This document shows positions 1 through 7,438 of a DNA stretch of 17,308 nucleotides, one piece after another. The DNA is from SIAJ01 sp035258765 (lineage in GTDB: Bacteria > Planctomycetota > Planctomycetia > Gemmatales > Gemmataceae). A program made the position numbers and the translations under genes. The stretch is from NCBI GenBank assembly GCA_035258765.1, contig DATFWZ010000675.1, positions 1 to 17,308 of the forward strand, given 5' to 3'. Under the pieces are notes generated by a model, which was not told the DNA's origin, did not search any database, and saw only the letters and a program-made list of their open reading frames with translations. How positions within the stretch are numbered: position 1 is the stretch's first letter; the number at the start of each line of letters is the position of its first letter.

Positions 1-857
1 TCCGGCTCAAGGGGCACTTCCACGACCGCCATTACCGGCCCATTACCGATACCCGTTCTGTCCAAACCGAGCGGATCGGCGAACGACCGCTGTCGTGGTG
101 GGCAGTGCGCCGGGTGCTGGAGTACTCGGGGCGCGTGAACATCTGGCTCGCGGGCGGATTCGGCGCCCTGTACGCCACTTACCTGCTGGCCGGTGACCAC
201 TGGCCGCCGTGGCTTGGGCGGGCAGTCTTCCTGATCTTCGAGCGGATGGGAGGCGCGCCGGCGCTGGTCACCGGGCTGGTTGTGCTCTCGGCCGTGCCGG
301 CCGCGTTCCAGTACGGGCTGTGGGACTCGACGGTTCAGGATCGCTGCCGGCGCCTCGAGTTGCTGTTGCTCACAAACCTGGACGGGACGGATTACTGGCA
401 CGCGTCTCTCGCGGCCGCGTGGCGGCGGGGGCGGGGATACATGTTTGTGGCGGTCGTCTTGTGGCTGGCGATGGCGGCGTCTGGGCGGGCGACCCCCGGA
501 CAGGTGGCCGCATCGGTAGCGGCCGGGGTGGTCTTGTGGGGCTTTTCGTTCGTCATCGGATTTCGAGCCTTCAGTCGCGGAATGCAGGCGAACGGGCTGG
601 GAATTCTGCTCACAGTCGGCTTACCGCTACTGGCCGCCGCGGCGTTCCAGGCAGGTGTGCCAATGCTCGCTGCCCTGGTGCCGCCGGGAGCCGTCTACAT
701 AGCCCTGACGCGACCTCCGACATTGGTGTGGTTACCGGGCCCGCTCCTGGTGGGTGGGATGACCTTATGGATGGCGCGACGAGTGATCCGCCGGTGTGAA
801 GGGGACCTGCGATCCTGGTACGACCGTAACCTGGGCACGCAACCGGCCATCGCGTGA
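1..857 (+). CDS. Integral membrane protein, probable ABC-2 type transporter permease, C-terminal part (5' end outside window)
   Basis: The reading frame is open from the first complete codon (position 3) to the TGA at 855-857, so the gene begins upstream of the window; the GTG at 105 is internal. The visible N-terminal stretch is hydrophilic and His/Arg-rich (GHFHDRHYRP, then RPLSWWAVRRV) and looks like a cytoplasmic linker. It is followed by about six hydrophobic segments, and a basic, soluble C-terminus (RRVIRRCEGDLRSWYDR). Between the first two and the later membrane segments lies CRRLELLLLTNLDGTDYW, which resembles the 'R-x-LELLLLTP' cytoplasmic signature of ABC-2 permeases, where the permease contacts its ATPase. 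That makes an exporter permease the best guess. No ATPase gene is visible, and a neighbouring one would lie outside the window. Reading as a membrane protein is firm; the transporter assignment is inference. Confidence 0.6.
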   Translation, partial: RLKGHFHDRHYRPITDTRSVQTERIGERPLSWWAVRRVLEYSGRVNIWLAGGFGALYATYLLAGDHWPPWLGRAVFLIFERMGGAPALVTGLVVLSAVPAAFQYGLWDSTVQDRCRRLELLLLTNLDGTDYWHASLAAAWRRGRGYMFVAVVLWLAMAASGRATPGQVAASVAAGVVLWGFSFVIGFRAFSRGMQANGLGILLTVGLPLLAAAAFQAGVPMLAALVPPGAVYIALTRPPTLVWLPGPLLVGGMTLWMARRVIRRCEGDLRSWYDRNLGTQPAIA

Positions 858-874
858 TGCGCGGAGCGCGCTAA

Positions 875-898
875 CGGAACGCCCTTCTTAGCGTTCCG
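875..898. terminator. Hairpin between convergent genes
   Basis: An 8-bp perfect stem (CGGAACGC at 875-882, GCGTTCCG at 891-898) with an 8-base loop sits between the stop of the permease (857) and the stop of the small minus-strand lipoprotein (903). No T-tract follows on either strand. Its position suggests a shared terminator for the two convergent genes. It carries CTTAGCG (887-893), also found in the larger inverted repeat at 9090-9148. Confidence 0.45.
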
Positions 899-902
899 CC
901 TC

Positions 903-1079
903 CTACCGGCAATCGTCGTGATATCGCGGTGCCGCGGGGGCCCGGCACGGGTCGTCGCAATGGTCAAGGCGCCGCGGAGGATCGCAGCAATCGCGCCGGT
1001 CGCAGAACAGGTGGCATCCCGTTCCCATTCCCACGAGAACGACCGCCAGCGCCGCCGCACTTGCCAGCCTTTTCCACAT
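903..1079 (-). CDS. Small Cys-rich lipoprotein (58 aa), function unknown
   Basis: ATG at 1079-1077, TAG at 905-903. A GGAG sits 7 bases before the start, a good Shine-Dalgarno. The product begins MWKRLASAAALAVVLVGMG and has a hydrophobic signal segment ending in a lipobox-like G-T-G-C (Cys22). This is consistent with signal peptidase II cleavage and lipidation, or with a plain Sec signal. The mature part is only about 37 residues and holds seven Cys (C22, C26, C31, C32, C41, C45, C57), plus His, Asp, Arg and Pro, which suggests disulfides or metal binding at the cell surface. It lies downstream of terC on the same strand, 76 bases after that gene's stop, so may be co-transcribed, and it ends next to a hairpin. 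No family is recognised. The signal peptide, RBS and Cys pattern together argue that it is real despite its size. Confidence 0.65.
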   Translation of the reverse strand: MWKRLASAAALAVVLVGMGTGCHLFCDRRDCCDPPRRLDHCDDPCRAPAAPRYHDDCR

Positions 1080-1155
1080 CGCCCGGCTCCGGTAAACGGC
1101 GAACCAATTCGCTCGGATACCCCCCGGCGCGGCTCGCGGTCAATACCGAACCGAT

Positions 1156-2283
1156 TCAGACCGTCGCCCTTTCCATCGACACCGGCTTCGGCCTCCGCAG
1201 GCGCATGTTGATCATCTCGATCAGCACCGCGAACGCCATCGCGAAGTAGATGTACCCCTTGTTGATGTGCTGGCCCAGCGACTCCGCGACCAACATCACG
1301 CCGATCAGGATCAGGAACGCCAGGGCCAGCACCTTGATCGTCGGGTGCTTGGCCACGAAGTCGCTGATCGCACCCGCGAACATCATCATGACGAGCATGG
1401 CGATGACCATGGCCACGATCATCACCCACACCTGGTCCACCATGCCCACCGCGGTGATCACCGAGTCGAGGGAAAAGACGATGTCGAGGACCGCGATCTG
1501 GATCAGAACCCCGCCAAAGGTCGCCGCCCTTCCGGGCTTGGGGGACTCATCATGGAACCGCGTCGCCTCCAGCTTCTCGTGCATCTCGCGGACGCTCTTT
1601 CCGATCAGGAACAGCCCGCCAGCCAGCAGGATCAAGTCGCGCAGCGACACCTCGCGGGCCTCCAGGTCGTGGAAGTAGGGCATGTCCGGGATGGTAAACA
1701 CCGGCTTCGTCAGGCCGAGCAGGAAGGACAGGGAGAGGAGTAAGAGGATGCGCGTGCCCAGGGCGGCGAGAAGGCCGATCCGCCGGGCCCGCGGTTGTTG
1801 CGGCTCCGGCAGTTTCCCGGCGACGATGGCGAGGAAGATGATGTTGTCGATCCCGAGGACGATCTCCATCGCCGAGAGCGTGACAAGACCGAGGAGTATC
1901 GCCCACAGCCCGAGCTGCACCGGGTGCCGAGTCTTGATCTCCCGCAGCTCGGAAGTCTTGAGCGACTCGACACCCGCTGCGGTCTCGACCTGAATTGCCT
2001 CGTTGACGACCTGGCAGCGTACGTAGTTGCCGTCCGTGAACTCGATCGTGTCGTGGCCGCCGGCCGCGTCCCCGGGGCTGAACGTCACCCGCTTGATCGT
2101 TCGCGGATCGACGTCGCCCGTCATGTGGTTCGTCTTCAAACGGATGACCGGGTTCAGGAGCTTGCCGGTGACGGTGCTGCCGTCCGTCGTTTGGACCTCC
2201 ACTTCGGGCGCGGGCTCGTCGGCGGCAATCGCGCAGGCGGCAAGAACGGTGAAGCCGATCAGCAAGAGAGTGCGGAGGGCCAT
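1156..2283 (-). CDS. TerC-family integral membrane protein with exported N-terminal domain
   Basis: The 375-residue product has two parts. Residues 1-20 form a signal peptide (hydrophobic run; LAAC could be a lipobox, AIA-AD a signal peptidase I site). Residues about 25-120 are a soluble, beta-rich segment (VEVQTTDGSTVTGKL, then IKRVTF) of the kind often seen in planctomycete exported proteins. Residues about 123-365 are a TerC domain with seven or so membrane spans. The two family hallmark acidic motifs are present: EIVLGIDNIIFL (E140, D146) and DIVFSLDSV (D267, D273), which probably line a metal-ion path. TerC proteins are linked to tellurite resistance and, in other bacteria, to manganese export or metalation of exocytoplasmic enzymes; substrate here is unknown. 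It follows nth by 52 bases on the same strand. No clear Shine-Dalgarno precedes the ATG. Family assignment is strong; the extra domain is uncommon among TerC proteins. Confidence 0.88.
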   Translation of the reverse strand: MALRTLLLIGFTVLAACAIAADEPAPEVEVQTTDGSTVTGKLLNPVIRLKTNHMTGDVDPRTIKRVTFSPGDAAGGHDTIEFTDGNYVRCQVVNEAIQVETAAGVESLKTSELREIKTRHPVQLGLWAILLGLVTLSAMEIVLGIDNIIFLAIVAGKLPEPQQPRARRIGLLAALGTRILLLLSLSFLLGLTKPVFTIPDMPYFHDLEAREVSLRDLILLAGGLFLIGKSVREMHEKLEATRFHDESPKPGRAATFGGVLIQIAVLDIVFSLDSVITAVGMVDQVWVMIVAMVIAMLVMMMFAGAISDFVAKHPTIKVLALAFLILIGVMLVAESLGQHINKGYIYFAMAFAVLIEMINMRLRRPKPVSMERATV

Positions 2284-2335
2284 GGCGGTCTCGGACGGAG
2301 GGTGAGGGGCAGTGTAGGACCCCCCGCCGACTCGC

Positions 2336-3016
2336 CTATTCCTCCGCGACGACGGCCGTCTTGCCGCCGCCGTTGGCGACCCCGATCTTGGGACAGCAGG
2401 CCTGGAGCGTACACGCGTCGCACTGTGGGTTCCGGGCGAAACAGACGCGGCGCCCGTGGAAGATGAGCCGGTGTGAGAACGCGGTCCACTCGGCCTTCGG
2501 GATCACCGCCATCAGGTCGAACTCCACCTTCACCGGGTCGCTGAGGACCGTCAGACCTAACCGGCGGCTGAGGCGGCCCACGTGCGTGTCTACCGTGATC
2601 CCGGGAACGCCGAACGCATCGCCAAGCACCACGTTGGCCGTCTTCCGGCCGACCCCCGGCAGCTCGACCAGCTCCTCGAGCGTGCGGGGGACCTCGCCGC
2701 CGTGCTTCGCGACGAGGGCCCGGCAGCAGTCGATGATGTTCTTCGACTTGTTCCGGAAGAACCCGGTGGACGCGATCATCCGCTGCAGCTCTTTCGGCCG
2801 CGCCGTCGCGAAGTCGTTGGCCGTCTTGTACTTCGCGAACAGGGCGGGCGTGACCAGGTTGACGCGGGCGTCCGTGCATTGAGCGGACAGGATCGTCGCG
2901 ATCAGGAGTTGGAGGGGGGTCTGGTGCTCGAGGGCGCAGTGAGCATCCGGGTAGAGCTCCGCGAGTGCTGCTATGATGCGGCGGACACGACGGCGGACGG
3001 CGGGGGTCGGCTTCAT
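2336..3016 (-). CDS. nth: Endonuclease III (DNA glycosylase/AP lyase)
   Basis: The 226-residue product excises oxidised pyrimidines and cleaves the abasic site in base excision repair. Diagnostic features are all visible: the helix-hairpin-helix LPGVGRKTA (119-127) with catalytic Lys125, the catalytic Asp143 in TVDTHVGRL, and the C-terminal 4Fe-4S loop with Cys192-x6-Cys199-x2-Cys202-x5-Cys208, the exact family spacing. The segment LLIATILSAQCTD near residue 38 is also typical. Length is close to the usual 210-220, with a short Lys/Gly tail after the cluster. It is divergent from the DUF4129 gene, with 69 bases between the two starts, and heads a possible nth-terC-lipoprotein transcription unit. 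The ATG at 3016 gives the expected N-terminus. Confidence 0.95.
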   Translation of the reverse strand: MKPTPAVRRRVRRIIAALAELYPDAHCALEHQTPLQLLIATILSAQCTDARVNLVTPALFAKYKTANDFATARPKELQRMIASTGFFRNKSKNIIDCCRALVAKHGGEVPRTLEELVELPGVGRKTANVVLGDAFGVPGITVDTHVGRLSRRLGLTVLSDPVKVEFDLMAVIPKAEWTAFSHRLIFHGRRVCFARNPQCDACTLQACCPKIGVANGGGKTAVVAEE

Positions 3017-3051
3017 CGGTTTGACGGGCTCCGGGATCGGTCACGTTCGGT

Positions 3052-3057
3052 TATACT
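3052..3057 (+). promoter_or_regulatory. Possible -10 box for the DUF4129 gene
   Basis: TATACT lies in an AT-richer patch of the 69-base divergent gap between nth and the plus-strand membrane protein gene. No good -35 is found at 16-18 bases; a TTGACG at 3021-3026 is too far (25 bases). If used, transcription would begin near 3064, about 22 bases before the ATG at 3086. That favours the ATG over the GTG at 3074. Confidence 0.35.
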
Positions 3058-3085
3058 GGCTTGACGCCAACCGGTGCCAACACAC

Positions 3086-4915
3086 ATGTCCGCCAAGCGC
3101 GAGCCGCCGACCGCCGCCGACGTCCTCGTGACGGCCCTGAGCCCAGTCCTCATCATGGGCCTGGTCGGCAGCCTCGTGTTCTTCCTCGCCGAGGTCTTCT
3201 ACGCCGGCCGGTACGGCGGGCGCCTGCTTTACACCCTGTTCTTCTTCGTCGCCGGCATCGTGCTGGTGAACCGCATCGCGGTCGTCGTGGACCGGACGCG
3301 GGCGTGGGCGTACGGCGGCCTTCTGGCCGTGGTGACCTTCATCGCCTTGCGGGTCTGGGTCGAGTTCCCCGCGGATAGCCCGATGGCCCCGTTCAAGGAC
3401 GTCATCAACGTCATTCTGATTGCGGTCGTCTGGTGGTCCAGCAATCGCCTCGTTTGGGACTGCACCTACCTCGACGAGAACCGGCCCGGGTCTGGCAAGG
3501 GCCTTCTCGCCGCGGCCGGCTGGGAGAAACGGCCAGGCATCCGCCCGGACGTCGTCGAGGACCTCGCCGAGGACGAGCGCGATTACTCCTCCGGTTGGAA
3601 GGGTTGGTATCAGCGGTTCGACCAGTGGGCGAAGTCGCGCTCGAAGAAGCCGCACACCCCGGGCCTCACCGTCGTCTACTTCAGCCTGGCCGCGTTACCG
3701 ATCTTCGGGCTCGGTCAGGCACTGATCCCGGCGGATGAAGAGGCGCGCCGCGGATTCGCGTTCCGGCTCGCGGCCGTGTACGTGGGCAGCGGGCTCGGCC
3801 TGTTGCTGACCACCAGCTTCCTCGGGCTGCGGCGATACCTTCGCCAGCGCAAACTCAAGATGCCGATCCCCATGACCGCGACCTGGATGGGCCTCGGGGC
3901 GGTGCTGATCGTCGCCTTCCTGGTGGTCGGCGCCTTGTTGCCGAGGCCGTACTCCGAGACTCCGATCTGGAACCCGACCCGGGCCATGACGCAGGACCGT
4001 AGCGCGTCGCGGTACGCGGTCAACCGCGACAGCGGCGGCAAGGGCGAGGGCCGCACCGGGGAGCAATCGACCAAGGGCGACGGCAACGCCACCGCCAAAG
4101 GAGGCGAGCCGGGTGCCAAGGGGAAGTCCGGCGACGCAAAATCCGGGTCCGGCGAGAAGCAGGGAAAAACCGGGAGCGGCGACGACAAATCCGGAAAGAG
4201 CAGCGGCGAAAAGGGCGAGCAGGCCAAGGGAGAGCAGGAACGATCGAAGGAGGCGTCGGAGACCAACCGGCAGGCGAATGAAACCAAACCGGAGGGGACC
4301 AAGAACGCGTCGAACCCTGCCGAGCGCTTTCAGAACACGAGCATCGGCAACGCTCTGTCGCGGGTGTCCGGCGTGCTCAAGTGGCTGGTATTCGCCGGCC
4401 TGGCCATCATCGTTCTGTTCGCCATATTCCGGCACGGGCTGCAATTCTTGTCGAACTTCATGCCCTGGGCCCGAGACCTGCTCGCCGCGATCGACGCGTG
4501 GCTGAAAGGACTCTGGGGGGGCCGCGAAAAAGAAGACCGCAAGGTAACCGTTACCGCACCAGCTCCTGCGGATACGCGGGTCCCTTTCGCCGCGTTCTCC
4601 AACCCGTTCGCGGACGGGACGGCCGACGGCCGGACGCCGGAGGAGCTCGTCCGCTACAGCTTCGAGTCTCTCGAGGCCTGGGCCGGGGATCGCGATCGAG
4701 ACCGTCGACCGGACGAGACGCCGATCGAGTTCGCCGGCCGGCTCGGAGAGTCGTTTGACTGGCTGCGCCAAGACGCCCAGCGACTGGCGGTCCTGGTCGC
4801 CCGGATCGTTTACGCAGACGGGAGCCTGCCGAATAACGCCCGCGAGGCGCTGGCCGGCTTCTGGGAACGTCTGACGACGGGCGAGCCGGACGAGGTGCCG
4901 GACCTCGTGGAGTAG
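3086..4915 (+). CDS. Multi-span membrane protein with DUF4129-like C-terminal domain
   Basis: 609 residues from ATG 3086; a GTG four codons upstream (3074) is possible but sits very close to the presumed transcription start. About seven hydrophobic segments lie at roughly 14-38, 46-68, 74-91, 103-117, 192-214, 227-247 and 264-286. A low-complexity Lys/Gly/Glu/Ser linker of about 100 residues (310-410) comes next, then another membrane span (429-449). The soluble C-terminal region (about 515-595) contains RYSFESLEAW and FAGRLGESF, and matches the pattern of DUF4129 domains. Such proteins usually sit beside transglutaminase and MoxR/DUF58 genes, which are not in this window. The linker is probably disordered and extracytoplasmic or cytoplasmic depending on topology. 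Function unknown. The gene is monocistronic here, divergent from nth and convergent with the secreted protein gene. Confidence 0.82.
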   Translation: MSAKREPPTAADVLVTALSPVLIMGLVGSLVFFLAEVFYAGRYGGRLLYTLFFFVAGIVLVNRIAVVVDRTRAWAYGGLLAVVTFIALRVWVEFPADSPMAPFKDVINVILIAVVWWSSNRLVWDCTYLDENRPGSGKGLLAAAGWEKRPGIRPDVVEDLAEDERDYSSGWKGWYQRFDQWAKSRSKKPHTPGLTVVYFSLAALPIFGLGQALIPADEEARRGFAFRLAAVYVGSGLGLLLTTSFLGLRRYLRQRKLKMPIPMTATWMGLGAVLIVAFLVVGALLPRPYSETPIWNPTRAMTQDRSASRYAVNRDSGGKGEGRTGEQSTKGDGNATAKGGEPGAKGKSGDAKSGSGEKQGKTGSGDDKSGKSSGEKGEQAKGEQERSKEASETNRQANETKPEGTKNASNPAERFQNTSIGNALSRVSGVLKWLVFAGLAIIVLFAIFRHGLQFLSNFMPWARDLLAAIDAWLKGLWGGREKEDRKVTVTAPAPADTRVPFAAFSNPFADGTADGRTPEELVRYSFESLEAWAGDRDRDRRPDETPIEFAGRLGESFDWLRQDAQRLAVLVARIVYADGSLPNNAREALAGFWERLTTGEPDEVPDLVE

Positions 4916-4917
4916 AC

Positions 4918-4956
4918 GAAAAAGCCGAGCCGACGGGCCCTCGGCCGTCGGCTCGG
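4918..4956 (-). terminator. Intrinsic terminator for the minus-strand secreted-protein gene
   Basis: A perfect 12-bp GC-rich stem (4925-4936 with 4945-4956, loop of 8) lies between two convergent stop codons (4915 and 4967). Read on the minus strand it is followed at once by CTTTTTCG, a classic rho-independent layout. For the plus-strand gene the same stem may act without a T-tract. Confidence 0.75.
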
Positions 4957-4966
4957 GGCTCCGCCA

Positions 4967-5926
4967 TCACCGATCGACATACCGCTTGATCTTGATCTTT
5001 TCCCCGTTCTCTTTCAGGAACTTCGTGGTCGCCTCGTCCATGACCGTGTTGTAATCGACCGCAGTGTCGCCCGGCACCTTCGGGCCGACCGTCGGCTGCT
5101 TGAAGCCGAGCTCCACGGGATTGATCAATGTCCAGATGGCGCTGCGGCTCGGCGGAATATCACCCCCCGGGCCACCCGACGTCGCGTCTTTCGGAATCCA
5201 CGGAAGTTCGGTGAGTAGGCTCACGATCAGCTTGTTCTCCTCGTCCGGGATGGGCTCGCGCGCCGATGCCCCCGGCTTTCCCGGCCGGCGAGGCGTCTGG
5301 TATTTCCGCAATATGACCGTGGCCGCGACGAATCGGTCATTCAGCTCCTTGGCCTTGAGGGCCGCGACCGGGTCGTCGAGCGCCTTGGCCAACTTCTTCA
5401 CCTCATCCAGTTGCTTCGTGTAGTTCTCGTCCTTTTTGTTCAGGAAGCCCATCGCATCGCTGGCGAGGATGTAGAAATCGGCGTCGTGATGCTGTGTCAA
5501 AAAGAAGCAGCCTTCCTCCCCGACCAAGAGCGCGACAGGGGCGATGCCTATCGGCCGAATTCGCCCCCCAACCCCGGGCGCGACACCGCCCGCGCTCGGC
5601 GCGGGCGTCGCTGCCGCGTCGGCCGGGAAGCCGACCCGGAACTGGGTCAGGCCCTTGCCGCCGATGATGCCGTCTTCAATCTTCACGACCGCGACCTTGT
5701 ACGAGATCTTCTGGTCCTTCGGTGCTCCGCGGCTCTGAGTCGCCTCGACCGTGCCTTTCTCGACGTCGATCACGTTGCCAACGAATACCACGTCAGCGCG
5801 CCCCACGAGGGTAGACGGCCTCTGCGGCCCTGGCGTGGCGATGAGCTTCTTGGCCTGCGCGGGGGCCGGGGGCCCGAACAGGGCCAGCCCGACGAGCGCC
5901 GCGACGAGGCGCGTGCGGGTACGCAT
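4967..5926 (-). CDS. Secreted protein of unknown function
   Basis: The start at 5926 is preferred over longer in-frame extensions: it is preceded by GGAG (nine bases upstream) and gives a clean signal peptide, MRTRTRLVAALVGLALFG followed by PPAPAQA with cleavage before KK. The mature protein is about 294 residues. Its first part contains STLVGRADVVFVGNVIDVE and later YKVAVVKIEDGIIGGKG. This resembles the beta-barrel segments of exported TIMP/NTR-like proteins, in which a 'ADxVxVGxV' strand is common; that likeness is weak and only suggestive. A Pro/Gly/Ala-rich loop follows, then VALLVGEEGCFFL and a helical region (ENYTKQLDEVKKLAKALDD). No catalytic motif is recognised. It lies 155 bases downstream of the TPR gene on the same strand and ends at a strong terminator. 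Confidence 0.75.
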   Translation of the reverse strand: MRTRTRLVAALVGLALFGPPAPAQAKKLIATPGPQRPSTLVGRADVVFVGNVIDVEKGTVEATQSRGAPKDQKISYKVAVVKIEDGIIGGKGLTQFRVGFPADAAATPAPSAGGVAPGVGGRIRPIGIAPVALLVGEEGCFFLTQHHDADFYILASDAMGFLNKKDENYTKQLDEVKKLAKALDDPVAALKAKELNDRFVAATVILRKYQTPRRPGKPGASAREPIPDEENKLIVSLLTELPWIPKDATSGGPGGDIPPSRSAIWTLINPVELGFKQPTVGPKVPGDTAVDYNTVMDEATTKFLKENGEKIKIKRYVDR

Positions 5927-6081
5927 GGGAGTGCTCCAAAGTCGGGAAGGGCGCCGACACTCAAGGATAAGCCTATGACGAGCCGTCGCGGCAAGAAGAT
6001 TGTCGAAACGAGAACGACGCGAAGTTACAAGAGCGGCGAGCGGTGAGGCGTCAGCCGCCCGATGTTGTCTTGGCGAGCGTG

Positions 6082-7257
6082 TTACGGCGCCTGTGGACCG
6101 CCCTCCCCCGCGCGGGCCGCCGCCGCCCACATCATCGCCAGCTCCTTCTTGTTCAATTTCAAGCACACCTCCGACAGCTTCCGACGGACACTCGGGTCCC
6201 AGGGTTTCGCCATTGCTTCCAGGGTCAGTTCGTGGAGCTGCTTGAACATCCCTTCGGCCTCGAGCATCTTCTTTTGCTGCTCCGCGGCGTCGGCCGAGCG
6301 CCCGAGGGCCTGGTAGGCCCGCCGCAGGGCGTCGCGGGTCCGCGGATCGTACGGGTCGCCCGCGATCGCCCGCTCCAGGAACGGGAGTGCATCCTCGTAC
6401 CGCCGCTCGTCAACCAACACGGTGCCCTTCTCGGCGAGAAGGCCCGAGTCGGCCGGCCGCTGCGCCAGAAACGAGTCCGCAAACGCGAGCGCTTCCGGGT
6501 ACCGGCCCAGCGACCGCAAACAGTCCACTTTCATCCGGGCGAGGCTCGGGCTGATGATGTCCATGCGGGCCCGGTCGAGCTCATCCAGGGCCTCGGCGTA
6601 TCGCTTCTGTCCGGCAAGGGCCATCGCCAATTCGGCACGGACGAGCTGCGGCAAGTCACCGGGCAGGTCCCGGTCGAGGGCGGCGCGGAGCTGCGCCTCG
6701 GCGTCCGCGAACCGGTGCATGTCGCGGTACATGATGCCAAGCGTCCACAGCGGCCGCCCGTCCCGCGGCGCCAGGTCCGCGAGCCTTTGCAGCTGAGATT
6801 CGGCTTCCAGCCAGTTCCCCTGGTCGTACGCGATGACCGCCAGCCCGCGAACAGCGTCCACATCGTCCGGCTGCCGCTCCAGGATGAATCGGTAGACGCG
6901 CTCCGCCTCCCGGGGGTTGTTGACTTCCAACAGGCACACCCCGGACACGCGCGCGGCTTGCAGCCGGAGTTCCCCCTGGTCGCGGATTCGGTTCAAAACA
7001 TTGAGAGCCGACTCCGGTCGGTTCTGCTTGTGCAACGACTCGCCGCGCAGGAGCCGGCCGTGGTCGCGGTGGCCGGAGGCGATTAATCGGTCGGCATACT
7101 CGTCGGCCTTGTCCCAGTCGTTGACCTCAATCGCCTGCCGGCCCAGTCGGAGTAGGCGGTCCGGCTCCCCGGCCAGGTACGACGCGTACCACCGGCCGAC
7201 CAGGCAGGGGGCCACCAGGAGCAGCACGAACAGTGATCGGAAGAGTAGGCGGCTCAC
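6082..7257 (-). CDS. Tetratricopeptide-repeat protein with N-terminal membrane anchor
   Basis: 391 residues from a GTG start. The N-terminus (LLFRSLFVLLLVAPCLVG, 4-21) is a signal anchor or uncleaved signal, so the repeats probably lie outside the cytoplasm. From about residue 34 to 345 the chain is a run of roughly eight to nine 34-residue TPR units, with typical positions such as GNWLEAESQLQRLADLAP, HRFADAEAQLRAALDRD and RYEDALPFLERAIAGDP. TPR arrays are protein-interaction scaffolds; the partner is unknown. The C-terminus (from about 346) is a short helical segment, not a repeat. No good Shine-Dalgarno precedes the GTG. It shares a 181-base divergent intergenic region with the M42 peptidase gene. 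Confidence 0.88.
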   Translation of the reverse strand: MSRLLFRSLFVLLLVAPCLVGRWYASYLAGEPDRLLRLGRQAIEVNDWDKADEYADRLIASGHRDHGRLLRGESLHKQNRPESALNVLNRIRDQGELRLQAARVSGVCLLEVNNPREAERVYRFILERQPDDVDAVRGLAVIAYDQGNWLEAESQLQRLADLAPRDGRPLWTLGIMYRDMHRFADAEAQLRAALDRDLPGDLPQLVRAELAMALAGQKRYAEALDELDRARMDIISPSLARMKVDCLRSLGRYPEALAFADSFLAQRPADSGLLAEKGTVLVDERRYEDALPFLERAIAGDPYDPRTRDALRRAYQALGRSADAAEQQKKMLEAEGMFKQLHELTLEAMAKPWDPSVRRKLSEVCLKLNKKELAMMWAAAARAGEGGPQAP

Positions 7258-7332
7258 GAGTTTCAGCTTACCGCCGGGCGGAGGTCCATGTGCCTCTCGA
7301 TCGTTTGAGATTTCCGCGGTCGACTGGCCTTG

Positions 7333-7363
7333 TTGCCGCGACGACCGACGTTCATACTACAAT
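7333..7363 (+). promoter_or_regulatory. Possible promoter for the M42 peptidase gene
   Basis: TTGCCG (7333-7338) and TACAAT (7358-7363) are separated by 19 bases, slightly longer than ideal. They lie in the only AT-rich patch of the divergent gap. Transcription would start near 7370, just before the strong hairpin at 7379-7410. Confidence 0.35.
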
Positions 7364-7378
7364 ACTCATCACACGTCC

Positions 7379-7410
7379 GGCGGGGCGCGGGGCCTTCCTC
7401 GCGCCCCGCC
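7379..7410 (+). promoter_or_regulatory. Strong GC hairpin in the M42 peptidase leader
   Basis: A near-perfect 14-bp stem (7379-7392 with 7397-7410, one G-T pair, loop CCTT) lies 28 bases before the ATG at 7439. With the promoter guess above it would form almost at the 5' end of the transcript. It could stabilise the mRNA or affect initiation; no T-tract follows, so attenuation is less likely. Confidence 0.5.
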
Positions 7411-7438
7411 GACGTTCTGTTTGACGGGGTGTGTTGGC

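Noticed and set aside
695..1429. 244-codon minus-strand frame spanning the permease end, the gap and terC
   Set aside because: It overlaps two better genes; the His/Arg/Gly-rich product is a frame shadow. The gap's real gene is the 58-residue one in another frame.
3021..3057. TTGACG plus TATACT as a full promoter
   Set aside because: The spacing is 25 bases, too long for a sigma-70 promoter; only the -10 is retained as a possible site.
3695..4771. 358-codon minus-strand frame opposite the DUF4129 gene
   Set aside because: No signal or domain features; explained by the low-complexity GC-rich coding strand.
5927..6166. N-terminal extension of the secreted-protein frame
   Set aside because: The extension lacks a signal, overlaps the TPR gene's 3' end, and the internal ATG has a Shine-Dalgarno and signal peptide.
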